NCBI GenBank assembly: GCA_014529385.2
Contig: CM043952.1
Coordinates: forward strand, 71,950,799 to 72,014,798
Reading direction: 5' to 3'
DNA from: Adiantum capillus-veneris
Lineage: Eukaryota; Streptophyta; Polypodiopsida; Polypodiales; Pteridaceae
DNA length: 64,000 nt
Shown here piece after piece: positions 1-10,711 of this stretch. Both the position numbers and the translations under genes were made by a program. Position 1 is the stretch's first letter. Each line of letters opens with the position of its first letter. The notes below the pieces were generated by a model, which was given only the letters and a program-made list of their open reading frames with translations, had not been told where the DNA came from and did not search any database.

Positions 1-261
1 TGCATCTAAAGAATTCGTCGTTCAATGCAAACACTATATCCAAAGAAGGATACCAGCTCTCTATTAGTCTATTTAGAGGGCCACTACCACTCACCAGGGT
101 CCCATATCAATTGTGTGAGGGGGACGTCTCTAGCCTAATCACAATTTCGTTGTCTCCTTAGAGAGAAACATAGGATGTTAAGACAAGACATCATGCGAAG
201 GGAGCCCATTACTTAATTCATTCCCAAGAGACCTCAAATTGACCTCATAATTCTTGAACTC

Positions 262-324
<63 letters not shown>

Positions 325-798
325 CACGAGGGCGGGGGTAGGGACAAACTTGCCATGATTAGGAGGAGTATGTTGGAGCTTGGCATGACCAACTAGAAGG
401 AGATTTGTCCTTAGTCAATCCACAAGAATGTAGAGAGTAACTACACTTCATTTGTTGTTTGATCTTACACTCGAAAAGGTAGACATAGTGTTGATCCAAA
501 AGATAGATTTGTGCTTGGTTGATGTGAACGTGGAGGGCACTTAGACCTTGTGTGTTGTCATACATTGTCATCTAGAAGTAGTTATAGTGGTGGTTGATGC
601 ACAAGTGTATTAAAGAGCTATAAAATCTCACTTGAGAATCATGGGCATTTGCCCTCTCTTTGAAGGGAAGGAGAACTCGTTGCTTCAATTGACGCACATG
701 TAGCCGCGGCAACGCCGGGTCACATACTAGTCATTAATAAAAATATGATCACTCCTCATGCAAAGCTAAAAGGTCTAAGTTATTGTTTCAGATTGACA
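1..798. other. Non-coding stretch with (CA)n tract
   Basis: No coding region can be supported here. The stretch holds a (CA)n microsatellite at about 263-321. The short open frame at 359-571 has no recognisable domain. Confidence 0.6.
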
Positions 799-935
799 CA
801 CAAGAAGATTTAGAATTTTTCTCATGTAGGAAAACGAAGGCTTTTTCAGTGTTTTTCATACAATGCATAACATCAGGAGCTTCTGTTCGAGAGGCACAGC
901 ATACCTAGCTAAGTACGATTGGGGGCAGGGGACCG

Positions 936-969
<34 letters not shown>

Positions 970-1100
970 ACCGGGCCGACGGTCCCCTGCCCCCAATCGT
1001 ACCTAGCTAGGTATGCGGTGCCTCCCTCATAGAAGCTCCTGATGTTGAGGTAAGTCACAATGTGGGAATTATTGTGAGAATTTGTCCAAAACTTCTTGTG
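799..1100. mobile_element. Foldback MITE, CACTA-like ends, with nested hairpin and C-run
   Basis: The ends are inverted repeats: it starts CACAAGAAG and finishes CTTCTTGTG. It is flanked by ACA on both sides (796-798 and 1101-1103), which fits the 3-bp target duplication of CACTA elements. The centre is a long palindrome around GCATACCTAGCTAGG. A second hairpin (arms reading GTACGATTGGGGGCAGGGGAC and its complement) is nested in the middle, with a run of about 34 C (936-969) at its tip. A sister copy at 1527-1730 lacks the nested hairpin. No protein is encoded. Confidence 0.7.
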
Positions 1101-1526
1101 ACAGACACTGAGAACCTCCGTAATTGAATTGAGCTACATCCTTATCTATCTCTATCATGGATTACCCTTGCTTAGGTATCTATCTCTATCATGAACTATC
1201 GTAGATAATACGATTAACTGAGACTGAAAATGTGAGTTTATCTGGTTATTACATTATTATTGCTATTAATTATTAGCAAATGGGCAAAGAAGGTGATAGC
1301 CCATGTGAATCTTTCCTAACAAGTTTGATACTAGTTGTTTCCTTGTTTGAGGCCATCGGTATTATGGGAATGAGCAGAAAACATAGAAAATAAAAGAAAG
1401 ATACCTCTTCTTTTTTCCTTCCATTGTCTAGACATAGGTAGCTGGCCTACATCTACAGTGGTACCACATTGCTTAATTTCAAAAGAACTTTTTATCCAAT
1501 CTTCAACATGCGATATTGGGAATTAA
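1101..1526. other. Non-coding spacer
   Basis: A-T rich sequence between two related MITEs, with no gene or motif I can support. Confidence 0.5.
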
Positions 1527-1730
1527 CACAAGAAGTTTTAGAACTTTTCTCATGTAGGAAAACTGAGTCTTTTCCAGTGTTTTTCATACAATGAATAACA
1601 TCATGAGCTTCTGTTCGAGAGGCACCGCATACCTAGCTAGGTATGCGGTACCTCCCTCACAAAAGCTCATGATGTTGAGGTAAGTCACAATGTGGGAATT
1701 ATTGTGAGAATTTGTCCAAAACTTCTTGTG
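1527..1730. mobile_element. Foldback MITE, shorter sister of the 799-1100 copy
   Basis: It has the same CACAAGAAG...CTTCTTGTG ends and nearly the same flanking arms as the copy at 799-1100. Its centre is a simple palindrome (GCATACCTAGCTAGGTATGC) without the G/C-rich nested hairpin. The direct flanks are TAA and ATT, so a target duplication is not evident here. Confidence 0.65.
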
Positions 1731-1809
1731 ATTGTGCATCCATACTATTAGAACCATACATGTCTAGTGATGGATTGGCTTTAAATGTAGGATTGTAATG
1801 TATTATTTC

Positions 1810-2031
1810 TATATCCTTGTTAAACGAGGACCAACAATGTGATGCTAGAAAGCTAAAACTATTGAAGAATTATTTGCACCCACACTCATTCAGAACCGTG
1901 CATGAAATTAATCTTTAGCTTATGAAATAACTTCTTACTTATCGACAAGGTCATCACCTAAGATCGCTAATTTTTCAATAGTTTTAGCTTTCTAGCATCG
2001 CATTGTTGGTCCCCGTTTAATGAGAATATAC
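1810..2031. repeat. Foldback repeat with about 63-bp arms
   Basis: The left arm starts near 1810 (TATATCCTTGTTAAACGAGG) and returns as its complement ending near 2031, with a few mismatches. The loop is about 95 bp. It probably represents another MITE or a foldback remnant. No coding capacity was seen. Confidence 0.6.
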
Positions 2032-2933
<902 letters not shown>

Positions 2934-4887
2934 ATTGGTATCATAACAAGTTGCATCCTCTCGGGCTTAGTTGCCAACACTGCCAACACACGCTCGCTCA
3001 CTTTTTCACATTCGAGTGAGCTTTGGTGAGCTTTAGCAGGTCGGAAAATGCTTCGGGATAGCTCGTAGAGCTTAGTATGCTTAGAATTTCCATTCACGCT
3101 CATTTCGGCCTCCGTTTCCACTACATTCAATGCTGTGCACACAATTCCATCCATTTGTGCAAAATTTTTGTCAGTGTCATTTCATAACATGTCCCTTATA
3201 ATCTTCTTCGGGTTGTGCTATATAGCATGTGTTGGTCCCACTTTCTTTCTCCTCTTTTTGGGCGGTTTTCATATTAGCTGCATGCACTTGCCATGGTTGA
3301 CAGCAACACTGATGTGTTCAAGATGTTTGCTACTGAGGATAAATTGGATGGGGACATGCAATTAGGCTAAAATTGCATTGCTGCATAAAGAGTTGGAGTT
3401 GAAGATTATGCATAAAGAAGATGAGATGGATACTTTCCTTATTGGTATCAATGATACTAATGAGCAACTTAGACGAAGTTATTTCTAATAGTCCCTTGTG
3501 CAGACTGTTCTTGATGCTTTTCCAAATTCTTACTAGACTTTTGCTAGTACTTGGAGACTTATGACCCAAGGAAATCCTAATGTTTTCAAGTTTGATGCAT
3601 TATGCACATTTCCTATTGCAAGAGTCACTTTCAAGAAAAAACAGGGCTAAACAACGTGCAGTTGAATAGGCCTACCTATTTCTAATGCTTCTGCTGGCAA
3701 CAGTTTGTCTGGAGATTCTAGTGATGCGTTGCCATTATTGTAAAGCTAATGATCACTTGATCAAGCAGTGTCCTAAATTGAAGGCAAAAGAGGTTGGTTC
3801 CACTACAAGTGCAGCTATTGTAGAATCTTCTTCGAAAGGAGATTGTGATGCTGATGGAGGTGTAGAGTGGACATTTAGTATAGAGTGCGCTTATGATCTT
3901 TCTATCCATGATGCATGTATACCGGTTGCTGAAGATTCACATGTGTGGTACTTTGATAGTGATGCTACAAATCACATTACATCACATCATGAGTTGTTTA
4001 CCTCACTAGAGTCTGCCCCTCATGGAAATACAGTCATTTGTGCCAACAATGCCTCTTATCCTGTCTAGGAAGTTGTAAAGATTGTGCTTACTGTTGTGAA
4101 TGACAGTTATTTCACACTTGTTGATGCACTTTATGTACCTCGGATCAAGAAGAACCTTTTGTATATATTTGCACTTGCGAGACTAGGCCTTGTTGTCAAA
4201 TTTGTGGATGACAAATGAACAATTCATGATCTCAATTTTGGTAATAAAATTGTTTCATCTAGTATTTTGTTTCGTGGGTTGTATAAGCTCACTTTGTATG
4301 ACAAGTGTGGGAAGAATTATGCAAATGCAGTTATGGATGCAAAGGTTGTTTCACATGCAAAACTTTGGCATACATGTTTTGGGCATCTAAATTTTACCAA
4401 TTTGTTACGTTTGCAGAAATCTGACATGGTTGCTTCTTTGTCACTTCTTGAAGCACCTGTGAAGCATGTTTGTGAAGGCTATATTTTGGGTAAGATGCAC
4501 CATTCAAAATTTTTGAAGAATGGTTCAGTCAGGGATACATGCAATCTGCTTGTGCACAATGATGTTTAAGGACCCATGCAAACTTTGTCCTTGGGTGATT
4601 ACCTCTACTTCGTGACTTTCATTGATAATTACTCCAGGCATTCATGGGCATATCTGCTTAAAGCTGGGTCTGAAGTGTTTATGTGCTTCAAGCAATTTCT
4701 GGCTATGGCACTATGGCTAAAAATGTCTCTAAATGTACTATGGGCACCCTTCTTCAAATCGAGGGGGGGAGTATATGTCTCATGAGTTTAATGCATTTTT
4801 GGCTAGTTGTGGGATAAAACACCAGTGTACAGTGCCGTATACACCTCAACAAAATGGTGTTACTGAAAGGAAAAATAGGTCACTTAC
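2934..4887 (+). pseudogene. Copia copy 0, 5' part (gag to integrase), decayed
   Basis: Remnant of a Ty1/copia polyprotein. Gag begins near 3294 in frame with the intact copies, but about 300 bp of gag is missing after the GD residues near 3355. The CCHC knuckle (CHYCKANDHLIKQC, near 3733) and a mutated protease motif (YFDSDATNHIT, DSGA changed to DSDA, near 3950) can be read. The integrase zinc-binding region and part of the catalytic core follow. Frameshifts and stops occur throughout, for example the TAG near 4066 and the TGA near 4216. The element breaks off at 4887, inside the integrase, where the large TIR element is inserted, and resumes at about 13201. Confidence 0.88.
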
Positions 4888-4935
4888 GTAGCATTAGGAA
4901 CGGAAGGGGTCTAAGGGGGCCTCTTTATTTGCCAT
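4888..4935 (+). repeat. Left terminal inverted repeat of the 8.3-kb element
   Basis: Starts GTAGCATTAGGAACGG and ends near GCCTCTTTATTTGCCAT. It pairs with 13152-13200 with roughly 80 percent identity and one single-base indel. The outermost base is uncertain by a few positions. Confidence 0.8.
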
Positions 4936-5683
4936 GGGATTAAAAAGGAGATTATGGAAGGGCCAAATGGGTGGATGCCATGTGTACTGAAATGGTGGGT
5001 ATGGCAAGGCCTAAAAGTAAGTGGTCAAACGTGTACTCTTTTATAAAATACAAAGAGAAAATCTCTTATAATTTCCAACAAAATGAACTTTTCTCTAAAT
5101 AGTTGAGTAAAAACCAATCCTTTCTCTCTCTACTGGCTGCCAATTTCTCCCCCCCTCTCTCCTAAAAGGGGTCCCTCCAAAAACGTGCTGATCTGACCCT
5201 CCCTCTCTCTCTACTGTACCATCTCTCACTTCTCTTCACTTCACCTTGTTTCTCTTTTCTTCCTTTCAGTTTTCCCTCCCAAAAGATTTGCAGCAGAAGT
5301 TTGAACCTCCTTTCCCTCCTCAAGCTTACTCCATTCTTGAGGGCTGCATTCTCCTTATACTGAAGTTCTCCATTTACTCCATGGGCTTCACTAAACACCT
5401 CTAGCTAAAGCTGAAGTCTACAACATATCCTTCTGCTACATCATACCTATTTATTTCCTCAACAGGTTTCTTGCATTAAGCTCTCTAGAGAGGATCTACT
5501 TCCCTCTCAAGCTTTGCAACATTTCTTCCACATTAAGACAACAAGCAGGTGGAACAATATAGAAGTAAGTGGAATCACTCACCTTTGTGTACCATCAAGA
5601 TTCTTGCTCTTTATACAACCGAGAACATGGATGTGCAATGTCTAATCATAAGTGTTTGTGTGTAGGTTGTGCCACTATTTCCC
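4936..5683. other. Subterminal non-coding region of the TIR element
   Basis: No coding sequence I can support. It is pyrimidine-rich between about 5110 and 5290 (runs of CTCTCC), which could be a 5' leader or subterminal binding region for gene A, but nothing proves this. Confidence 0.4.
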
Positions 5684-6963
5684 ATGGCATCATCAGGTAC
5701 TCGACGGCTTAGGAGTGTCATTGACTCCATTTCATGCAGCAATGTACAAGACGACAATGGATATTGGGTGACGATGGAGTTAAAACAAATGATGTGGGTG
5801 ACAATGCAGCTCAGCTCAAGAGGTGCACACAAGGTCTCAAGGAGACACATGGCTTCTTGAGCACACCATTGGAAGGGAAGAATCATGGAGTTCAAGCAAA
5901 CACAAGACGGCAAGAGGCTTGCGAAGGTGTAGCATGTGTATGTTGCTTCACAACTGAAGCTAGAGACAGCAGTGGCTTCATCGAGGTTTCTTGCAAATTG
6001 TAATTTTTACTCCTCTTGCAATTTTTTCGGTTATCTATTTAGTATTTCTGCCTTGTGTGTTGCTTTTGATGACTGTAAGATTTCCATTGCTTTTTGTTCA
6101 TGTTTACAGATGTTTTTCCATCCGATTTTTAGAGTGGGAGCCAATAGAGTCCTTCACTGGAACTTTTGAGGCCATCCACTCTGAGCTTGGCAAATTGCTC
6201 TATGTTGGTTGTCAGTCCTCTGAGCTTGCCTCACGTGACATGTTTTTTTATGATCATACTTATGTCACACCTAGGCGAAATGGATATGGTACTCTATCTC
6301 TGGTTCACTCGCCAATCTTGGAGAGTTTGGAATGGCCTAAGCTAGACAGTGCCTTGATCGCAGCAACCAAAAGGAAAATCGAGGTGGATGTGCAAGCAGC
6401 AATGAAGTGTACCTATGGTTCCCATAAAGCCACAGTAACATGGTTTATGTCTCTTCATGTGTTTGTTTATATTTCGACTTCAGAGTGTTCACAGGACACC
6501 AACAATGTGGACTTGCAAAGGGGGAAGTGAGATCAACGGGTTTCTTGCAGGTGGATGGGAAACTAAGGTGGTCAACCACCACGGAGATAGAATCAAGTGC
6601 TCTGTAGTTGCTAACAAGGTGGTGTTCAGATACCATATTGCAAAGCAAAGCTTGTCGATGGTCTTTCCCTATAGAAGATGGAAGCTCACGATGGGAGAAT
6701 GGGAGGCACTAGACTCTGAGGTTGCTGCTAGAGAATCAATTGACCTGCAAATACATCTCCACGACGATGCAGTGCACCACATTACAGTGAAGAATGACTG
6801 GCATCTTAGTCACCTTCGCGAGTATCTTAATCGCAGATATAACTTGCCCAAACAATATCTCTTTGTAATCAATGAAAAGATTGTTCCCTCCAGGAAGGAG
6901 AAGAGCGTTCTGTGTGAGAACATTCCTTTTCCGCGATACATTTTTGTAAAAGCTTGGAACTGA
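5684..6963 (+). pseudogene. Element gene A: unrecognised protein, multi-exon or broken
   Basis: I do not recognise this protein. A plausible start is the ATG at 5684, but the first 300 bp needs a frame change near 5760. The frame then shows an intron-like stretch (T-rich, ending TTTACAG at about 6109). A long clean frame runs from about 6115 to 6434 (FEAIHSELGKLLYVGCQSS...), and a second from 6484 to the TGA at 6961-6963 (WTCKGGSEINGFLAGGWE...). These join in phase if 6435-6483 (GTAACA...TTCAG) is spliced out, but 49 bp is short for a plant intron, so a frameshift is also possible. The last 80 residues (IDLQIHLHDDAVHHITVKND then YLNRRYNLPKQYLFVIN) have the strand-helix rhythm of a ubiquitin-like fold. 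That is only an impression. It lies upstream of gene B on the same strand. Confidence 0.45.
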
Positions 6964-7195
6964 CATGGATTTTGTCACATTAATACATACGGTGTTTTGA
7001 ATCTCGTTTCTGCGCATACTTGTTTATTCTCAGCTTGTTCAAGTTTTCGATTGAAACGTGCAACTTATTTGTTGCAGAGCACAAATGTTTTCAATGTTGG
7101 TGTCTTTCAATGCTTGGTTGCGTGATTTTTTTTAAAATAAAAGTTTTAAGTTATTTTGACATTAATTTAAGTGCTTTTAAAAAAGTGACTTTGGG

Positions 7196-7203
7196 TATAT
7201 AAG
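7196..7203 (+). promoter_or_regulatory. TATA box of element gene B
   Basis: TATATAAG, 87 bp before the ATG at 7290, with a plausible short 5' leader between. The same eight bases lie at a similar distance before gene C on the other strand. Confidence 0.6.
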
Positions 7204-7289
7204 CGACTTTCTAGTTTTTAAACTTCATATCTCACATTCACAAAACTCTAGCTCTAACCTCTCTTCGCATCTTCTTCGCAAAAGAACCC

Positions 7290-8496
7290 ATGGCAACGTC
7301 TACTGATGCACTTCTCACACAATTAGAAAGGGTAGGACTTGTAGATCGAGCACATGAACTACTCAGTGTGTTCGAGGGGACAATTGACATGCAGGCCACT
7401 GTCAACCTTCATGCAGAGGCATTCAGTAGATTTCTTGATTACATGGCAGAGCACATGGAGGAATATGCCATAATCTTTGAGGGATCCAACACGGCGTGTC
7501 TGCCAGTCGATTTCTTGAAGCATCTCTATGCGGCTGACAAAAACTTCCGGTTTCACTTGTTGAGGTTTATTAAAGGCCTCACGGAATGGGAATCTAAGAC
7601 AGAGGATGAGGATGATCTCATGGATTTGGGCATGGGGTGCATAGGCACCCAATTTATTTCACGGGACATGGTTCTAACATTACTTGTGCTTGAGGGCATG
7701 GACAAGGAAAAATCAAAGGAAAAGGTCAACCAAAGACCTCCTGTGACCATTTTGGAGGAATCAAATGAAGTTATCGAAGAGATAGATGAGCAGGCCGAAG
7801 CATCTATGGAACTCGTACTCATGCAAGATCCCAGCATCATTGAGGAGGAAGATCGAAAGATAGAGGGAGATGAGGTGTTGGAAGAGATCCCGGACCTCCA
7901 AATTCTCACTTTGCATCCAGTGGTGGTGGATGATCATCAGTTTCTGTTCCTTGACGACATTGCCAAAACGTTAGGACTCAGAGAAGATGAGTCACTTGCA
8001 GTGCTTGCTATCTATGCGGGCATGAAGGATCCCAGTGGGAAGGAAGAGAAAGTCAATTTTCAAATTGATTTCGAAGACCAAGATCTCTCAGCAAGCCTCT
8101 CCTTCCTCCCTAGTGAAAACGAACAACAGTTGGTGCAAGTAGTAGCAAGTACACTAGTAGCAATAAAATCATGTGCCTCTTTCTATGTACCAGAGAGCGC
8201 ATTTCATCCACACAAACCACTGATTGCAATTGGTAGAGATGATCGATCTAGCATCGATCTTACAAAGAAAAATATTGAAGAGAGGGATGAAGAAACTGAG
8301 GTAAATAAATCGAAACCTGGTAGAATTTCTAGTATTCCTTACTACAAGTGTTAATATCAATTAAAATTCTTTGCAGACGGCTTATCATGTTGATAAGTTC
8401 TCAATGCGTATTGGAGGCTCGCGCAACGTTTCCACGGGTAGAGATAGTTATCTTTGGCACTACCTGAGCCATCCGGGAAGAGCGTCTCGGAGATAA
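7290..8496 (+). CDS. Element gene B: unrecognised acidic protein, two exons
   Basis: The start is the ATG at 7290 (CCCATGGCA context), preceded by TATATAAG. Exon 1 is 7290-8300 (337 codons, uninterrupted). A good donor (GAG|GTAAAT) and acceptor (TTTGCAG|ACG) define a 76-bp intron at 8301-8376. Splicing keeps the frame and extends the protein by 39 residues to a TAA at 8494-8496, giving about 376 residues; without splicing it would end at 8354. The protein has a helical N-terminal half (QLERVGLVDRAHELLSVFEG...), an acidic middle (about residues 150-205, rich in E and D) and a second folded part (HPVVVDDHQFLFLDDIAKTL...). I see no catalytic motif, membrane segment or known domain. It is intact, unlike most of the window. 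Its 3' end converges on gene C across a hairpin. Confidence 0.7.
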
Positions 8497-8542
8497 TTTT
8501 GCACGGGGCGACGGGGGTGGCATACGGGCTCAAGAAGGGCAT

Positions 8543-8652
8543 GTGACGCATCGGCGGCGCCGGGCGGAGTTGGAGGGTGCAAAAAAAGCCCATGTGCGCA
8601 CAGGGGATTTTTTTGCACCCTCCGACTCTGCCCGGCGCTGCCGATGCGTCAC
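8543..8652 (+). repeat. 45-bp-arm hairpin between convergent genes B and C
   Basis: The arms are 8543-8587 and 8608-8652, starting GTGACGCATCGGC and ending GCCGATGCGTCAC, around a 20-nt loop. The three arm mismatches all become G-U pairs in a plus-strand transcript, so that RNA would be fully paired. It lies 46 bp after the stop of gene B and 67 bp before the distal stop of gene C. It could be a small foldback insertion, a 3'-end signal or a small-RNA precursor. Confidence 0.75.
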
Positions 8653-8719
8653 AAAATTGAACAATTGCTCGGAATGGTAGAAATTCACCAGTTGATATTA
8701 TAGAGAAAGATTACAAATC

Positions 8720-9913
8720 TCATGAAGAGAGAGTACATGGGTTATGAAGGCATCCTTCATTTCTTAAATTTAGTTCTAAGGCTAAATCCGTATTTTTTAA
8801 AGTTACACGCTTTGCATGCACCAAACAGGAGACGCCATCTTGAAAAAGCTGCACCAAAATGTCTTCAGCGGCATCTTGTAAGGCCAATAAAGCTGCGTGT
8901 TATATTCTTGTAACAGAATCACTGTATCCATCTATCATCTCTCTCACCACCCGAGAGAAGGCCACTTTGGGTATGATTGGCTCTGTGCTCTTTTGGTATT
9001 TCCTGATTTCATGCAGAGCCACTGTGCCTGGCCTCCATCTCCGCTTTTTCTGTGTTGTTGGTGGTGGTGGAAGAGCCGCCTGCCTAGCCCATTGAGGAGG
9101 ATCATCTTTGTATTTTTTCCTCCTCTCCTCTTGGGTTTGCTGCTCTTCTGGTGTCACCTTGTCCCTTTTTATTTTTGCACATTGGTTGGCTCTCTGAGGG
9201 ATTTTTGAAGGCTTTGAGCTCCGAGCCTTTGCTTGTTGGGTGGATTGAGCTCTATCTTCTACCGCCTTCTTCTCTGACTCTGCTCGTTCTTGTAAGTTGG
9301 CCAAATGAGCTCTCTCGGCCTCAGCTCTCTGCCTTTCCTCCTGCTCTCTCTGTCTTCTCTGCTCTTCTTGTGCTTCCAGGGCTTTCTTTTTAGCTGTCTC
9401 TTTCTTTTCTCTCTCCCTTTGTCTTTTCCTCCTCTTGGCCTCTTTTTCTTTAGATACCGGATCTCTTGGTATTACCTTGATTACTCTCTCTTTGATTCGC
9501 GGTGGAAACTTTTGCGGCGTAGTATGTGGGGTGGGCTGAGCACCAATGGTAGTGGCAGGAGGCGATGGCGGTGGATTTTGAAGCGGACCTAGATATACCT
9601 GTTCTGTTTCTTGTGTTGCTCTGTGAATAGGTGAAATCAGTGGGGGATCTGGAAGAGGTGTGCTTGTGGCATGAGTTAAATCATCAAGACCTCCAAATAT
9701 GTGTCGCATGTTGCTTTGATCATCTGGATTTGATGGTTGGGGAGGCTCTTGGGTGTTTGGAGCAGGCTGGGGCACTGGGTTATCCACTTGTGGTCGAGGA
9801 TGTGGATTTGAAGCCGTGGAATCTGCATGGATTTCCGGCTCCGGATTTTCTACAGTGTGAGTGGTTGTGGTGGTATTGTGCGTAGTGCCAGCCTGCTCGT
9901 GTGAATCGTCCAT
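8720..9913 (-). pseudogene. Element gene C: long-tailed histone H3-fold protein with one in-frame stop
   Basis: Read on minus from the ATG at 9913 (MDDSHEQAG). Residues 1-140 are low-complexity, rich in P, T and H. About 150-250 is a highly charged coiled coil ([19 protein letters not shown]...). A basic linker follows, then a histone H3 fold from about residue 291. [17 protein letters not shown] matches the H3 alpha-N signature, followed by alpha-1 (FSRVVREM). An in-frame TAA at 8900-8902 falls in loop 1. Beyond it the same frame continues for 60 codons to a TGA at 8720-8722, giving alpha-2 (ALLALQDAAEDILVQLFQDG) and alpha-3 (HAKRVTLKNTDLALEL). No gap breaks the match. Loop 1 has one residue more than canonical H3, which recalls CENH3. 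The ATG is preceded by TATATAAG. The stop may be a decay mutation (CAA or ACA to TAA), so this copy may make only tail plus alpha-N and alpha-1. Confidence 0.85.
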
Positions 9914-10005
9914 GTGGTGCAAGATGTGAGTGCGTGTGCGTTTGTGCTCGAGTGGATCTTCTAGAATGTGAAAACAAGAAATAAACTTCAAGTTGTGAGT
10001 TTTGA

Positions 10006-10013
10006 CTTATATA
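10006..10013 (-). promoter_or_regulatory. TATA box of element gene C
   Basis: TATATAAG on the minus strand, about 95 bp before the ATG at 9913. It is identical to the box before gene B and supports 9913, not the TTG further upstream at 9991, as the true start. Confidence 0.6.
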
Positions 10014-10019
10014 GTACTA

Positions 10020-10711
10020 TTTTTTTTAAAAAAAACCTTAAAAACTCAATAATACCATTAAAAGTCCAAAATAACTCCAAAATTGTCGAAATTTGTTACA
10101 TGAAACCACTGATTGGGCATCAACAAATCACGTGGCATTACAATGTAAGCTTATTAGTGCCAAAAATTTATTGATTTTCCACCCAACGTCTGCCATTTCG
10201 TCGCCTTGTCTCCAACCACCGTCGAAATCGATCTTTTGCACTAGAAGCATGATATGATTGCGATCGCCTCATGCTAACCACTTTCTCTATTCTTCATTTC
10301 AAGCTTCTTTGCACTCTAGTCTTCTTCCTTTCTCTTCCCGCTAAAACTCTGTAGAACCAATTGAACATTTCGTGCAGGGCATTGCTCTTTTTCCTCCCAC
10401 CTCCATGCCTTGTATTTTAAAAATACACTGCTTTTGCTTGATAGTGTGAGCGCTCCATTCCTTGGCTACTCCAGATGCCCAATGAGCCGAATGTGTCGAG
10501 AAAAAAAGAGCTATGAGCAAAAAGAATATGCTGCAAAAATATAAACCTTTAGTTCAAACATTGATGTTTTTTTTAAATCCAAAGACAAAGTGTTCAACCG
10601 ACCATGTAATGTGTTATGTGTGTCTCCCCCCAGGCATCCACCATTTGCGCTGTGAAACTATTGATTACAAACTTTAAAGTGGATATCTCAGCAGAAGTTA
10701 GATTTTCCTTT
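10020..10711. other. Intergenic region between element genes C and D
   Basis: Upstream of gene C and downstream of gene D, both on minus. A-T rich with a T/A run near 10021-10037. I see no further gene. Confidence 0.5.

Noticed and set aside
4881-4887. CACTA-type end (CACTTACG) for the large TIR element
   Set aside because: The intact copia copies have TCACTAACG at the same place, so these bases belong to the target.
9151-9885. Plus-strand frames over gene C (9151-9393, 9305-9592, 9631-9885)
   Set aside because: They are antisense shadows of the H3-fold gene, with unnatural composition.
8900-9991. TTG at 9991 as start of the H3-fold gene
   Set aside because: There is no ATG, and it lies downstream of the TATA box without reason to be used. 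The ATG at 9913 is better placed.
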